A model generated the notes under the pieces. The model was not told where the DNA came from. It saw nothing but the letters and a program-made list of their open reading frames with translations, and did no database searches. From Calliphora vicina (lineage: Eukaryota > Arthropoda > Insecta > Diptera > Calliphoridae), in contig NC_088780.1 in NCBI RefSeq assembly GCF_958450345.1, forward strand, positions 62,519,533-62,583,532: DNA of 64,000 nucleotides. The letters run 5' to 3'. Shown here piece after piece: positions 55,088-64,000 of the stretch; position 1 is the first letter of the stretch; every line of letters begins with the position of its first letter. Made by a program: the position numbers and the translations under genes.

Positions 55088-56629
55088 TGTTCAAAATTTC
55101 GTGCGAAATGCTGTCAAACTACTTATAAAATATTTGCGAAATAATTTCTCAAAAGCAATACTCTGTTCTTTTAGTGAAATACATCTGGCAACCTTATTTT
55201 TCCACACGAAATAACATAAGCAGCACTTCTTTCGCACAAAATTAACCCTTAAATGCATGATTTTTATTTTTCTATAAAGTATAAAATATTTGGTTGATTT
55301 TTATTTATTATATTTCCTTTAGCTTTAGTTTGATTTAGAATTTCGTCAGCTGAAACTTTTCGTACTCCATTTGATTTTTCTGAAGTAGAATCTGAATTAG
55401 TATCAAGCTTATATTCATCTAAAATTAAGTGGAACTGGAATGTAGACAATGGGCAACAATATGCATTAAAGGGTTAAAACCAACAGATGATCATGGTCGC
55501 ACTAAGCAACCATTATTTTTCCCAAATATGAACAGAGTACCAGTGTTGCCAATTTAGCCCTTTTTGGGATAAATTTAGCCCTTTTCAATCTTGTTTAGCC
55601 ACAGAAAAATGAATTTAGCCTTTAGCCTTTTTTATTTTCATTTAGCCATTTTTATGAATAAATCAAAACTTATATATTTACTCTAATGATCTGAAAATTT
55701 TGCTGTTGAAAATTAGTAAAATCAGTTCAAAAAAATTGGTAGGGATATTATGACAAAAATCAACTAAAAATGTTGAACCAGTAAACAATTTAAGCACATA
55801 CAAATTGTTGGACCTTCCATACATTAAAAAATGCTATAACTAATATAGAGAAAATGGACGTTGTTTGAATAAAAATTGTTAATAAATATGTTAATGTTTT
55901 ACGCGCAGGTCCGGGCGTTTATAAAATCATATATAGGGTTAAAGAGAATACTTTTAACTTTATCTGGGCGATGTATTGACATAAATATATGTAGTATACC
56001 TTTTTCAAAGACTACAATCCAACCAATTTAGAAAGAAAAATTCAGTTCATTATCGATAATAATTTAGCTATGATCATTTTTATCTGATCAAATATAGATA
56101 ATTAACTTTTTTCCAAATTTAAATTAAATATTTATGTTTACATATTATGGCTACATTAGTTTTGATATGTTTACTAACTAGTGGCTAAATTTAGGTTTTT
56201 GCCAATGAAAATCAATTCTGTCGGGCGACATGTATAATTTTTAGAATATTTTTTTTCTGCGTGAGATGCAAATATGCCATATATTCTCCATCGACGTTAT
56301 CACAAAGGATTACTTTATACATAATTTGTCTTTCATATAAAAAAATTTGCCTAGGAGCATTTTGCAGGCCATGTGATAAATACGAGGCTTTAAATACATC
56401 GACATATGATATACGTGTGGCCCCATATTACGTTATTTTAAAGTTAATATATTCTTATTTTCTTGCATTTGAACGTGTGTTATATTCATACATTTTTGTT
56501 TGTCTATTCGGCATAGCCAAATGTAACATTCTAAGTTGTTTTTTGTGTCAAATGTATGTATTTTTTTAATTAAAAATTTTAGCCCTTTTTAGCCACTTTT
56601 TAGCCCTTTTTAGCCTTTTTTTCTAAGTA

Positions 56630-57581
56630 CAAGGTGGTGCAAAAGTAAACTTCCGATGTTTTTTTGGCTGTAATTAAAAAAAAATTAAAAACTTTGATTC
56701 TTCTTGTGGATTATTTTTATTGGGTCTTTTAATTTTTTTTACATCAAGTCGAGAATATGATGTCATGTAAATGGCCGCCGCCACAGTTGATTGTCATTTG
56801 AGCCCTTTTTATGGCATTTTCCATCACTTTGGCCAAAACTTCCGGCGATAGGTCCTCACATTCTTGACGGATATTGTCTTTAAGAGCTGCAAGAGTCTGA
56901 GGCTTGTTGACATAAACCCGCGACTTCAAAAAGCCCCACAAAAAGAGGTCTGGAGCGGTCAAATCAGGCGATCTTGCTGGCCAGTGCAAATCGTCAAAAC
57001 GGGAGATTAGGCGCCCGGAAAATGCATGCTTCAGCATATCGGTTGTGGCACGTGCAGTGTGTGCCGTTGCACCGTCCTGTTGGAACCACATGTTTTCCAA
57101 ACCCTATTCATCAAGTTGCAGCAAAAAGAACTCGTTGATCATTGCTCTGTAGCGCTCACCATTCACAGTAACCGTTTGTCCCGCGACGTCTTCGAAGAAA
57201 AAAGGTCCGATGACTCCTCCAGCGAAAACAGCACACCATACAGTGACTTTGAGCGGGTGTAATGGCTATTCGTGGGTTACACGCGGATTTTCAGTGCCCC
57301 AGAAGCGTAAATTTTGCATATTTACGTACCCGCTAAGATGGAAATGGGCCTCATCACTCATGATTATTTTTGATGAAAAATCATCTTCCTCTTGGTGGTG
57401 ATTAAGGTCAAATAAATAGTCAGCAATATTCCGCGTTCTGGAGCAGTGTAGCGTAACATTGTTTATTAACGTGTATTTCGCATGTGTTTACTACACAAAT
57501 GTCAAAACAGAACTGATATTAGGGGCCAATCGCAAAATGTATAGCATTTTCTGATAGGAGGATTACTTTTGCGCCATCTTG
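56630..57581 (-). mobile_element. mariner-like element, internally deleted
   Basis: CAAGGTGGTGCAAAAGTAA and TTACTTTTGCGCCATCTTG are inverted ends, with TA on both sides (56628-56629, 57582-57583). At 952 bp it is shorter than a typical 1.3-kb mariner. Transposase coding runs on the minus strand and lacks its N-terminal region. Confidence 0.9.
56744..57440 (-). pseudogene. mariner-type transposase remnant
   Basis: In one minus-strand frame: EEDDFSSKIIMSDEAHF (first catalytic Asp, about 57360), then FWGTENPRVTHE, an internal stop near 57270, GPFFFEDVAGQTVTVNGERY, another stop near 57103, and WFQQDGATAHTARATT (second Asp) with WPARSPDLTAPDLFLWGF and the C-terminus HDIIFST at 56744. The N-terminal DNA-binding domain is deleted. 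Two in-frame stops make it inactive. Confidence 0.88.
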
Positions 57582-58140
57582 TATTTAGCCCTTTTTGTTC
57601 ACCATGAATTGGCAACACTGCAGAGTACTAAGCTTAAAATAAACCATACATACGTTGTTTCATTTAAAAGTTATGCTCGCTTTAATCCGTACCGATTTAA
57701 CAGAATATACAGAAGTGTCAAATTTGACGTTTAAAAAACGCCAAATCAGATGTTAGGGCAGTTCTCATAAAAAGAGATAGCAATATATTTTGTACTACAA
57801 TATCAGTGATGTGTTAAAGCAAAACGCTATATACAACACGAATTTGGTAGACAAAGAAATGTGAACAAAACAAACAAATAAATTTGTAAGACTATTTTTT
57901 CGTAGTCTGTGGCACAAAATTTTTTTAAAATGGAAAATTATAAAAATGTGTGTATTGTTTACGTGTAAATTAAAATTTTTTTTTTTTTTTTATTTCATAT
58001 TTTATTTATTGTATCTTCACAAAATAATGTGAACTATCAATAATTTGTTCAAATCTTAAATCTAAATATTATTTTTTTATTTACGTCCCACCACAGTTGG
58101 ACGAAAAATTTTGTTTAATTTATAGATCCTATCATTAGCG

Positions 58141-60677
58141 CAGGTCTGTTGGATTCCTTCTTCTTAGTCGGATGTAGCCATTACTTCCCATTAATGTTCG
58201 TGCAAGTGGTTTTGGGTGAACTTCTAACTTTTTAAAATATGAATCCGCTTGTTTTTTTATTTCATTTTTCACCAGGGAGACACCTAAGTCCTTATGAATG
58301 TTAATATTTCATACCAAGGCGCTGCTGTTATCATTCGTAATATTTTATTTTGGAATCTTTGAATTTTTTCAATATTAGAAGCTGAGGCCGTGCCCCATAA
58401 TTGAATTCCATAGCACCATATGGGTTTTATTATTGAGCTGTACAGCAAAAGTTTGCAATCTAAACTCAATCTCGAGTTTTTACCAATTAGCCAGTAAATT
58501 TGTAGTAATTTTAACTTCATTTGAGTCAATTTCGTATCTATATGCTTTTTCCAGGTAAGACGTCGGTCTAGATGTAGACCTAGATATTTAACTTCAGTTT
58601 GTTGAGGTATTATATGATTATTTATTAGGATTGGAGGGCACGATTCTCTACGCAATGTGAATGTAAGATGTATACATTTTTGCTCGTTTACTTTTATTCT
58701 CCATTGTTTTAACCACCTTTCTATGTCGAGTATATGGTCTTGTAATAGTACAGATGCTTCTTGGAGGTTTTCATGAATGGCTAGTATAGCTGTGTCATCA
58801 GCAAAAGTAGATATGTGGGTTCGACTGTTTGTAGGCATATCACAAGTATATAGCAAATATAGGAAGGGACCCAGTATACTTCCTTGGGGTACGCCTGCTT
58901 CAATAGGCTGTGGTGAACTTATGAAGTCTCCCTCTTTAAGAACGAACGTTCGATGACTTAAATAACTTTCTAGAAGCTTGTGTGTGTTCACTGGTAAATA
59001 TTGTTTTATTTTTATTGATAATCCTTAATGCCATACTTTGTCCAAGGCTTGCGAAACGTCGATGAAGAGTGCAGAACAATATTTTTTTTCTTCAAATGTC
59101 TTGGATATGATTTCTACCAACCTGTGAGTTTGTTCTATGGTGTTATGTTTTTCTCGAAATCCGAATTGATGAGTTGGAATACAATCAAAATGATTCACTA
59201 TCGGCTTTAACTTGTTAATGCACAAGTTAAAGCCGATAGTGAATCATTTTGTTTTCGAATAGCTTTGATATATTTGACAATAGGCTAATGGGTCTATATG
59301 ATTCTACTTTACTCTGATCTTTTCCCGGCTTAGGTATCATTGTAACTAAAGAAACCTTCCATTCTGGTGGATAATATTCAAGGCGTAATATAGCATTAAA
59401 AATAAATAGGATTATTCTTAATGCAATTTGGGGTAGCTCGGGGAGCATCTTGTTACTGATTTTATCAATACCAGGTGATTTTTTGGAGTTTAAAACAACA
59501 ATAGCCTTGTTAATCTCTGAAATCTCAAAACGAAGTGGTTCAGTTGCAGTAATATGGGGTAATGTAGGTGGTAACTCTATTATGTCGTTTGACTCGTTTG
59601 GGGAAAATACATTCTTTAGATGACTAACAAATAGGTTTCCTTTTTCAGTATCGTTTCTCGCCCAGCCTCCACTAGAATTACGTAGAGGAGGTCTGCTCAT
59701 AACAGGTCTTTTTAATTTTTTTGTAGCTCGCCATAGAGAGTAGTTTGAGTACTGGGTGGCATCTAAGTTCTCCAGATATTTATTAATCGATTCAGTTTTG
59801 CGTTTGTGAAGAAGCATACTGAGGCGTTTGCGACATTTTCTAAGCTCCGTTTTAAGTTGAGGGGATCTATAGAGTTGCCACTCTCGACGAACTCTTCTTT
59901 TTTCAGCTAATAACTGTTCAATGTCTGCAGAATAGAGTCTATTGTATCTTATTTGTGGGTTATTTGAGTGGCGTGTTCAACAGCAAGTTTTAAGTTTTGT
60001 TCAAAATTTTTGAGTGAGATATCGATATCTTCTGGTGTTCTTAGAGATATATTTTCTGTACTGTGTGTGCTAATATATTTTCTATATTTCAACCAATTTA
60101 TTTTCGTGCTTGATATTGCAGAGTGACCATTCGGGGATACTATTTCTAGGGGGTTCAATAGAGTAACAAAGGTGGGTGAGTGATCCGAGGATAATTCTAA
60201 TGAAGATTTAACCTGCATTAGTTCCATTGGTAAATTTTTTGTAACTGCAAAATCAATGACATCGGGTATTTTCCTTGGGTCAGTAGGCCAGTATGTTGGT
60301 TCTCCGCTCGACAGCACATTCAAATTCAATTTAGAAATTGTATTAAACAAAGCGCGACCTTTCGGGGTTACAAGTCTTGATCCCCAGTGAGTATGCTTAG
60401 CATTATAATCGCCAGCTGCCAGGAATCGGGGTCCTAGTGATTCGTAAAAATGTTCATATTTGTTTTCAGTAATCGAAAACCTTGGAGGTGAATATATCGA
60501 CGAAATTAATAGGTTTCTGTAGCAATCATCCAAACAGATTGTCGTAGCTTGAAGATAATCTTCACAAATATCATACATTGAATGGTGTTTGATACGGGTT
60601 TTAATTAAAATTCCAGATCCTCCACATGCTCTATCTCTTGGATCATTTGTGCCATAAAAAACAAATGGGTTTCCGAA
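58141..60677 (-). pseudogene. LINE ORF2 remnant, copy 2
   Basis: Minus-strand endonuclease part (60578-59949: YSPPRFSITENK, GDYNAKHTHWGSRL, SSDHSPTF), linker (59817-59227: RPVMSRPPLRNSSGGWARND, SPGIDKISNKMLPELP, SYRPISLLSNISKLFE) and reverse transcriptase (59225-58284: FREKHNTIEQTHRLVEII, GVPQGSILGP, FADDTAILA, GLHLDRRLTWKKH). Frames break near 59940, 59227, 59025 and 58290. A 28-bp inverted duplication sits at 59187-59250. Confidence 0.88.
59187..59250. repeat. 28-bp perfect hairpin inside LINE ORF2
   Basis: 59187-59214 is the exact reverse complement of 59223-59250 around an 8-nt loop, TTAATGCA. LINE copies 1 and 3 have this sequence once and in one orientation, so the hairpin is a local inverted duplication particular to copy 2. 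It breaks the reading frame. Confidence 0.9.
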
Positions 60678-60919
60678 AATTTAAATGAAACAAAATTCTT
60701 GGTTGTTTTTTACATTTGCAAAATAAAACGCCACATGTACAAAAGTGAAATATTACAAAAATAAATGATTGCATCAAACTAAATCGGAATGAAATTGAAT
60801 TATTGCGGCAAAAAATTAAGACTAAAACAAAATGAAAAGGGCAGTTACTAAAAATGAAACAAATATAGAACTATATTATTTTCTGTCTCGTGACGCCTCT
60901 GTATACTTTGTGCCGATTT

Positions 60920-61616
60920 TGAGTGGCCACTTCTTTATATATACTAGAGGGCTGCACAAGCATATTCATTTTGTCGTCTTCACCGAATGACCTGCTTCAC
61001 TTCACTCGACAATACTGTAAAATTCCTACGCTTGTACTCTATATCATACACACATTGAAAAGCGAGTATTGTGCGCAACCAGTATTGTCAGATTAGGGGA
61101 TTTTATTTTGTAAATGGGGATAAATAATTGGGGAACAGTTGGGGAAATATTGTATGTTTTGGCGATTTTTGGAATCTTTTTGGGGATTTTTATTTTTTCG
61201 TTTTAGTTTTCGTTACACTGAATTGTTTAATTTAATTTATGTAAGAGATCATTTTAAAATCGAAAGAAAACATTGAACTTTAAGTTTGATAAGTCGTAAA
61301 AATTCAATAATTTGCTATTTGACATTTTATACTGGCAATTCTTGTTATTATGTGTTATCAATAGACGTGAATGTTTGTTTTAGAAGAAGAATTTGTAACG
61401 TTCAAAATGGCAAAAAAATAAAGCTGCAAAGAAAGCATAATTCCACCTGAGAAATTGAATATTGGTCTCATATAAAGAAGGGTATTCATTTCAAAATTAA
61501 ATGGAAAATTACACTCTGAGTTCTCTTACAGTTGGTTATAGTTTATTAAAAATACAACTTTTTGTGTAATTTTTCATTTTTTCTAAAATAAGTAACCTTT
61601 ATACATGTATTATAAA
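60920..61616. other. gene-free stretch with one possible hAT-like end
   Basis: CAGTATTGTCAGATTAGGGG at 61088 followed by GGGGA-type words (GGGGATAAATAATTGGGGAA) resembles the CAGTGTTGCCA-type ends with inward repeats, but no partner end is visible. The rest is AT-rich and without genes. Confidence 0.4.
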
Positions 61617-61646
61617 CTAGATGACCGCCCCGGCTTCGCCCGGTAG
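61617..61646 (-). mobile_element. Helitron-like 3' terminus
   Basis: Read on the minus strand: a GC-rich hairpin (CCGGGCGAAGCCGG) in an AT-rich region, about 9 nt of spacer (GGCGGTCAT), then CTAG and a T. Hairpin plus CTRR next to T is the Helitron 3' signature. The element body would extend towards higher coordinates, at most to about 61987. The 5' TC end was not found. Confidence 0.6.
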
Positions 61647-61987
61647 CATTTACTAATGTTAGTTCTTCAAGTTTCTCCAACCCACGCACACCAGCCTGTT
61701 GTTAATTATTTTGCAAATAAAATATCTAAATTTGTACTGCATACTTTAGGGAGCTTTTTTATTACAGTTGACTGGACTCACAAAAAAAAGAATTTCCGAG
61801 TTTTACTCGGAATTTTTGAATTTTTTTCTTTACAAACCATCTGAAAATTTCGAATCGAATAAAAAAAAATCAGTCAAATCGCAAACCGTTCTAACGTGAT
61901 GACATTACATACATGGACCATTTAATTTTTATATATATTGATGTAACCTTTATATATAAATTTTATTTTTTAAATTATTATACATAT
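61647..61987. other. possible Helitron body, no gene
   Basis: AT-rich DNA between the Helitron-like end and the LTR. The ORF at 61656-61844 has no recognisable domain. Confidence 0.3.
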
Positions 61988-62592
61988 TGTTATGTTTTAA
62001 CCTTTTCAAAACGCTAGTTTATTTCCTTTAAATAAACCGGATACTTTTGATTGCAAATAAAAGCCGTTCAGTAGTTTGAAAATTGTAACAACTCTTTATT
62101 TATTTTAAAATGTACATCAACAGAATTAAACAGTCACTCAATGTTTTTTTTATACACGTTTATAAATTCTAAATAAATACAGACACAAGTTATAATGTAC
62201 ACGAATTTACTTGAAAAACACAACACACTTTAAGGCACTCAGTTGATGTTTATTCGAAAAGCGTCTCTGATAAACTCACTCACGACTGCAACCTCTGCCA
62301 CTATTTATAACTCTGCCATCTGCACACTAGATTGCTCTTTAACTGTCAAAGTTCGAATATTCTAGATCATACGCCATCTGTGGTGTACTTTCTACAATGT
62401 TCTTTAACTGAATATTCGAATTCAAACACCGTTGCCAACTTACGATCAATGGTCAACTGAAAGCTTTTATTTAATAATGCCCACAGATATGTTACAGTTT
62501 GCAATTACAGCACTGTTATTTGAAAGCATTATGCTACTTTTAAATCAGCCCTTAAAATCGTTATATTTGAATTCAAGTACAATTTCGTAACA
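61988..62592 (-). mobile_element. 3' LTR of a gypsy-type retrotransposon
   Basis: Minus-strand LTR beginning TGTTACGAAATTG at 62592 and ending CATAACA at 61988; 605 bp, collinear with the solo LTR at 7415-8015. It follows a purine tract and coding DNA of the same strand, so it is the downstream LTR. The upstream LTR lies outside the window. Confidence 0.9.
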
Positions 62593-62603
62593 CTGCCCCC
62601 CGC
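62593..62603 (-). other. polypurine tract
   Basis: GCGGGGGGCAG on the minus strand directly adjoins the LTR start and follows the TAA that ends pol. This is the plus-strand primer site for LTR element reverse transcription. Confidence 0.8.
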
Positions 62604-63062
62604 TTAAGCCTGTTCGTCCCGAATATGCATAGATTCTCTTCTCCCATAGGCGGCTAGTCGTTTCAGATGTTCAACTTTAATTCCCGATATCGGTCCTCCA
62701 CATTTCCGTATTCTATAAACCATGTCGTCCAATTTCATAATTACCCTATGTGGTCCTTTGCAGTGATTCCTTAATTTGGATGACAAACCCTTATTACGTT
62801 GTGAGCTATATCTGGTTTTCATTTGGTCATTTGTCATTTTAATTCGTCTCCGAACGAGGTCATGCATTTCTTTTTCTGCACCTTCACCCATCTTGGAACC
62901 CGGCCTGATGATCTTTTCTCTGCGGGACACACCAGGCACTCCAACAGGAACCATTCCGTCGTTGCACTGTTCAACGAGGGCCTCCATTGTTGCACGGCCA
63001 CTTCTCACATCCGCTGGTTCCAACACCAACAAACCATTGTCTATACAATCCACCACTTCCTC
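62604..63062 (-). pseudogene. gypsy-type pol, integrase C-terminal remnant
   Basis: About 150 residues ending REDEQA-like text before the polypurine tract. RSKLRNHCKGPHRVIMKLDD-type sequence followed by YRIRKCGGPISGIKVEHLKR fits the C-terminal domain of a gypsy-type integrase (GPY/F-like), which binds DNA. Protease, reverse transcriptase, RNase H and the integrase core, normally about 3 kb, are absent: this frame starts a few bases after the gag stop. The start codon at 63056 is only GTG, so it is not an independent gene. It is an internal-deletion relic. Confidence 0.8.
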
Positions 63063-64000
63063 ATGCCTTTAAAACTGCCTCTATTAATTCCTTTAATTCG
63101 TTGACCATACTTCTATCATTTTCAGCGACAACCTCGATCTTCCGCACATCACACACCTGGGGCTTTGAAATTATCTTTGCTGTTTCTTGTACCAGCGCGA
63201 ATGAAACGGTTTCAAAGAATGATGACTTTGGTGTGGCACATACCGCATATTTTATCTCTGGATCGCGAATACCATTCACATATGGCTCTATCTTCAAATG
63301 CTCCAAAATCGAATGGTTCTCCCCTGGATAAATAAGCTGTAGCAAACGCTCGATTTCCATCGCAAAATCTTGTAGCGTCTCATTGGCATTCTGCACTCTA
63401 CCACGCAATTCCATTCGGTATAATTCTTTTTTATGTTCACCACCGTACTTACGTTTTAGCGCCTCCATTATGTCATCATAACAATTTCTGTTGCTTGCTG
63501 GCACGCTTTCAAGAACTACTGCGGCATTCCCTTTTAAGGCCAATATCAATTCTATAGCTTTTTCTTCATTGTTCCACATGTTTCTAATGGCAACTGTATC
63601 AAACTGGAATTTGAACACATTAAATGGTGTGGTGCCATCAAAACTAGGGGCCTTTATTCTACTAGAGGATTCTGGAATAATTCGTACCGCTCCTTCTTGA
63701 TACTGATGACTATTCACTTTTGTTACCAAGTCGGACACCTTTTTGTCAATTTCATCCATTCTGTTGTTAATAACTGCTCCTTCTTGACATTGAACATTAT
63801 TCACTTTTGTTTCTAAGTCCGAAACCTTTTTATCAATGACATCCACTCTGCAGTTAATAACCTCAGACATTTCCTGAATTTTCTCATCTGTTACTCTAGA
63901 AGATTCTTGAAGTTTCGCTTCCATTTCCGCTAAGTGTTTAATAGTTTCTTTGACTTCAGCTTTAACCTCAGAACGAAGTTTCTCATTGTCGGCAAGAAGT
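63061..64000 (-). CDS. gypsy-type gag, N-terminus beyond the window
   Basis: The minus-strand frame is open from the window edge to a TGA at 63061-63063; the Met at 63924 is internal. A coiled-coil region comes first (repeats of VDVIDKKVSDLETKVN type), then a retrotransposon gag core: APSFDGTTPFNVFKFQFDTV, WNNEEKAIELILALKGNAA, NANETLQDFAMEIERLLQL and a YVNGIRDPEIKYAV stretch. No CCHC knuckle is visible before the stop. The protein assembles the particle that carries the element RNA. The frame has no stops over 310 codons. The downstream pol is deleted, so the copy could only move in trans. Confidence 0.85.
   Translation of the reverse strand, partial: LLADNEKLRSEVKAEVKETIKHLAEMEAKLQESSRVTDEKIQEMSEVINCRVDVIDKKVSDLETKVNNVQCQEGAVINNRMDEIDKKVSDLVTKVNSHQYQEGAVRIIPESSSRIKAPSFDGTTPFNVFKFQFDTVAIRNMWNNEEKAIELILALKGNAAVVLESVPASNRNCYDDIMEALKRKYGGEHKKELYRMELRGRVQNANETLQDFAMEIERLLQLIYPGENHSILEHLKIEPYVNGIRDPEIKYAVCATPKSSFFETVSFALVQETAKIISKPQVCDVRKIEVVAENDRSMVNELKELIEAVLKA

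Larger units (their letters stand above)
55541..57620. mobile_element. hAT-like element with CAGTGTTGCCAA ends, TSD CAGAGTAC
   Basis: CAGTGTTGCCAATTTAGCCC and TGAATTGGCAACACTG are inverted ends. CAGAGTAC lies at 55533-55540 and 57621-57628. TTTAGCCCTTTTT or TTTAGCC words are repeated inward from both ends. A mariner copy is nested at 56630-57581. The remaining interior (about 55700-56560) has only an unconvincing ORF (56261-56569). Confidence 0.9.
55088..57628. repeat. inverted-repeat element related to 123-300, split by a hAT-like insertion
   Basis: TACTCTGTTCAAAATTT at 55088 and AAATATGAACAGAGTA ending at 55539 are inverted. The stretch 55165-55240 matches 205-270 in reverse complement. 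The hAT-like element 55541-57620 sits at its right end and duplicated CAGAGTAC. A small minus-strand ORF (55264-55449) lies within and is not recognised. Confidence 0.5.
57972..60677 (-). mobile_element. Jockey-clade LINE, 5'-truncated, copy 2
   Basis: Minus strand, with the poly(A) tail seen as a T-run at 57975-57991. The sequence is very close to copy 1 and begins within the endonuclease part of ORF2, near TTCGGAAACCC (60677). I could not fix the target duplication. An internal deletion near 60655 relative to copy 1 is visible. Confidence 0.9.
57699..60912. mobile_element. element of the 7-bp-TSD family, TSD CCGATTT, carrying a LINE
   Basis: The right end CCTCTGTATACTTTGTG is perfect; the left end AACAGAATATACAGAAG is a diverged inverted copy, followed by the family word TGTCAAATTTGAC. 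CCGATTT occurs at 57692-57698 and 60913-60919. It is the third member of the 13883 family in this window. A minus-strand LINE fills most of it. Confidence 0.78.
36874..64000 (+). other. CaMKK intron 3 (at least 27.1 kb, open at the window edge)
   Basis: It starts with GTAAAAATC at 36874. No acceptor followed by CaMKK-like coding sequence was found. It is mostly retrotransposons and hAT-like elements, listed separately. Confidence 0.8.

Noticed and set aside
36874..64000. A fourth CaMKK exon within the window
   Set aside because: No ORF resembling the C-terminal kinase lobe preceded by an acceptor was found on the + strand.
1..64000. CRISPR arrays, operons, bacterial promoters or riboswitches
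   Set aside because: The window is animal nuclear DNA; short repeats here are transposon termini or microsatellites, not spacer-separated direct repeats.
63061..64000. An env gene or infectious retrovirus at the right edge
   Set aside because: Only gag and an integrase tail are visible before the LTR; no envelope-like sequence occurs between pol and the LTR.

Overview
The window looks like AT-rich, repeat-dense intronic DNA from a dipteran insect, most likely a calyptrate fly (house-fly or blow-fly type). This rests on insect-type splice sites, Jockey-clade LINEs, a DD37E Tc1/mariner element, a GTTAGGTTAGGTT repeat of a kind I recall from fly genomes, and abundant short repeats with terminal hairpins. 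All alignments here were made by eye; no database search was run.

The only host gene I can support is on the + strand: the 5' part of a Ca2+/calmodulin-dependent protein kinase kinase (CaMKK; the Drosophila counterpart is, I believe, CG17698). Three coding exons are visible at 1328-2914, 23145-23499 and 36686-36873. Their splice phases fit exactly and give 710 codons, ending in the kinase activation segment. The introns are about 20.2 kb, 13.2 kb and more than 27.1 kb. The rest of the kinase lies beyond the right edge.

Nearly everything else is transposon, much of it inserted inside other transposons. Intron 1 holds a large foldback element (about 5108-12048) interrupted by a hAT-like element with a solo LTR inside it, two further TSD-flanked insertions and a mariner MITE. 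It also holds a CAAGG...CCTTG MITE family with one copy inside another, a family with 7-bp target duplications (13883-17677), a Transib-like element (14872-16252), and a three-level nest at 18364-20583. Intron 2 holds a piggyBac-like MITE, a Transib-like palindrome carrying an intact DD37E transposase gene, a hAT-like copy, and an element with a 9-bp duplication. Intron 3 holds three Jockey-clade LINE copies (38043-41438, 49122-53862 and 57972-60677), several hAT-like elements, Tc1 and mariner remnants, a Helitron-like 3' end, and at the right edge a gypsy-type LTR retrotransposon with most of pol deleted.

I saw no new protein-coding system. The most notable content is a set of non-autonomous DNA transposon families defined by terminal inverted repeats (TIRs) plus exact target-site duplications (TSDs); several come with paired empty sites inside the same palindrome. 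Other points are a kinase catalytic loop reading HAD instead of HRD, one nearly intact LINE, and tRNA-like segments inside two related MITEs.
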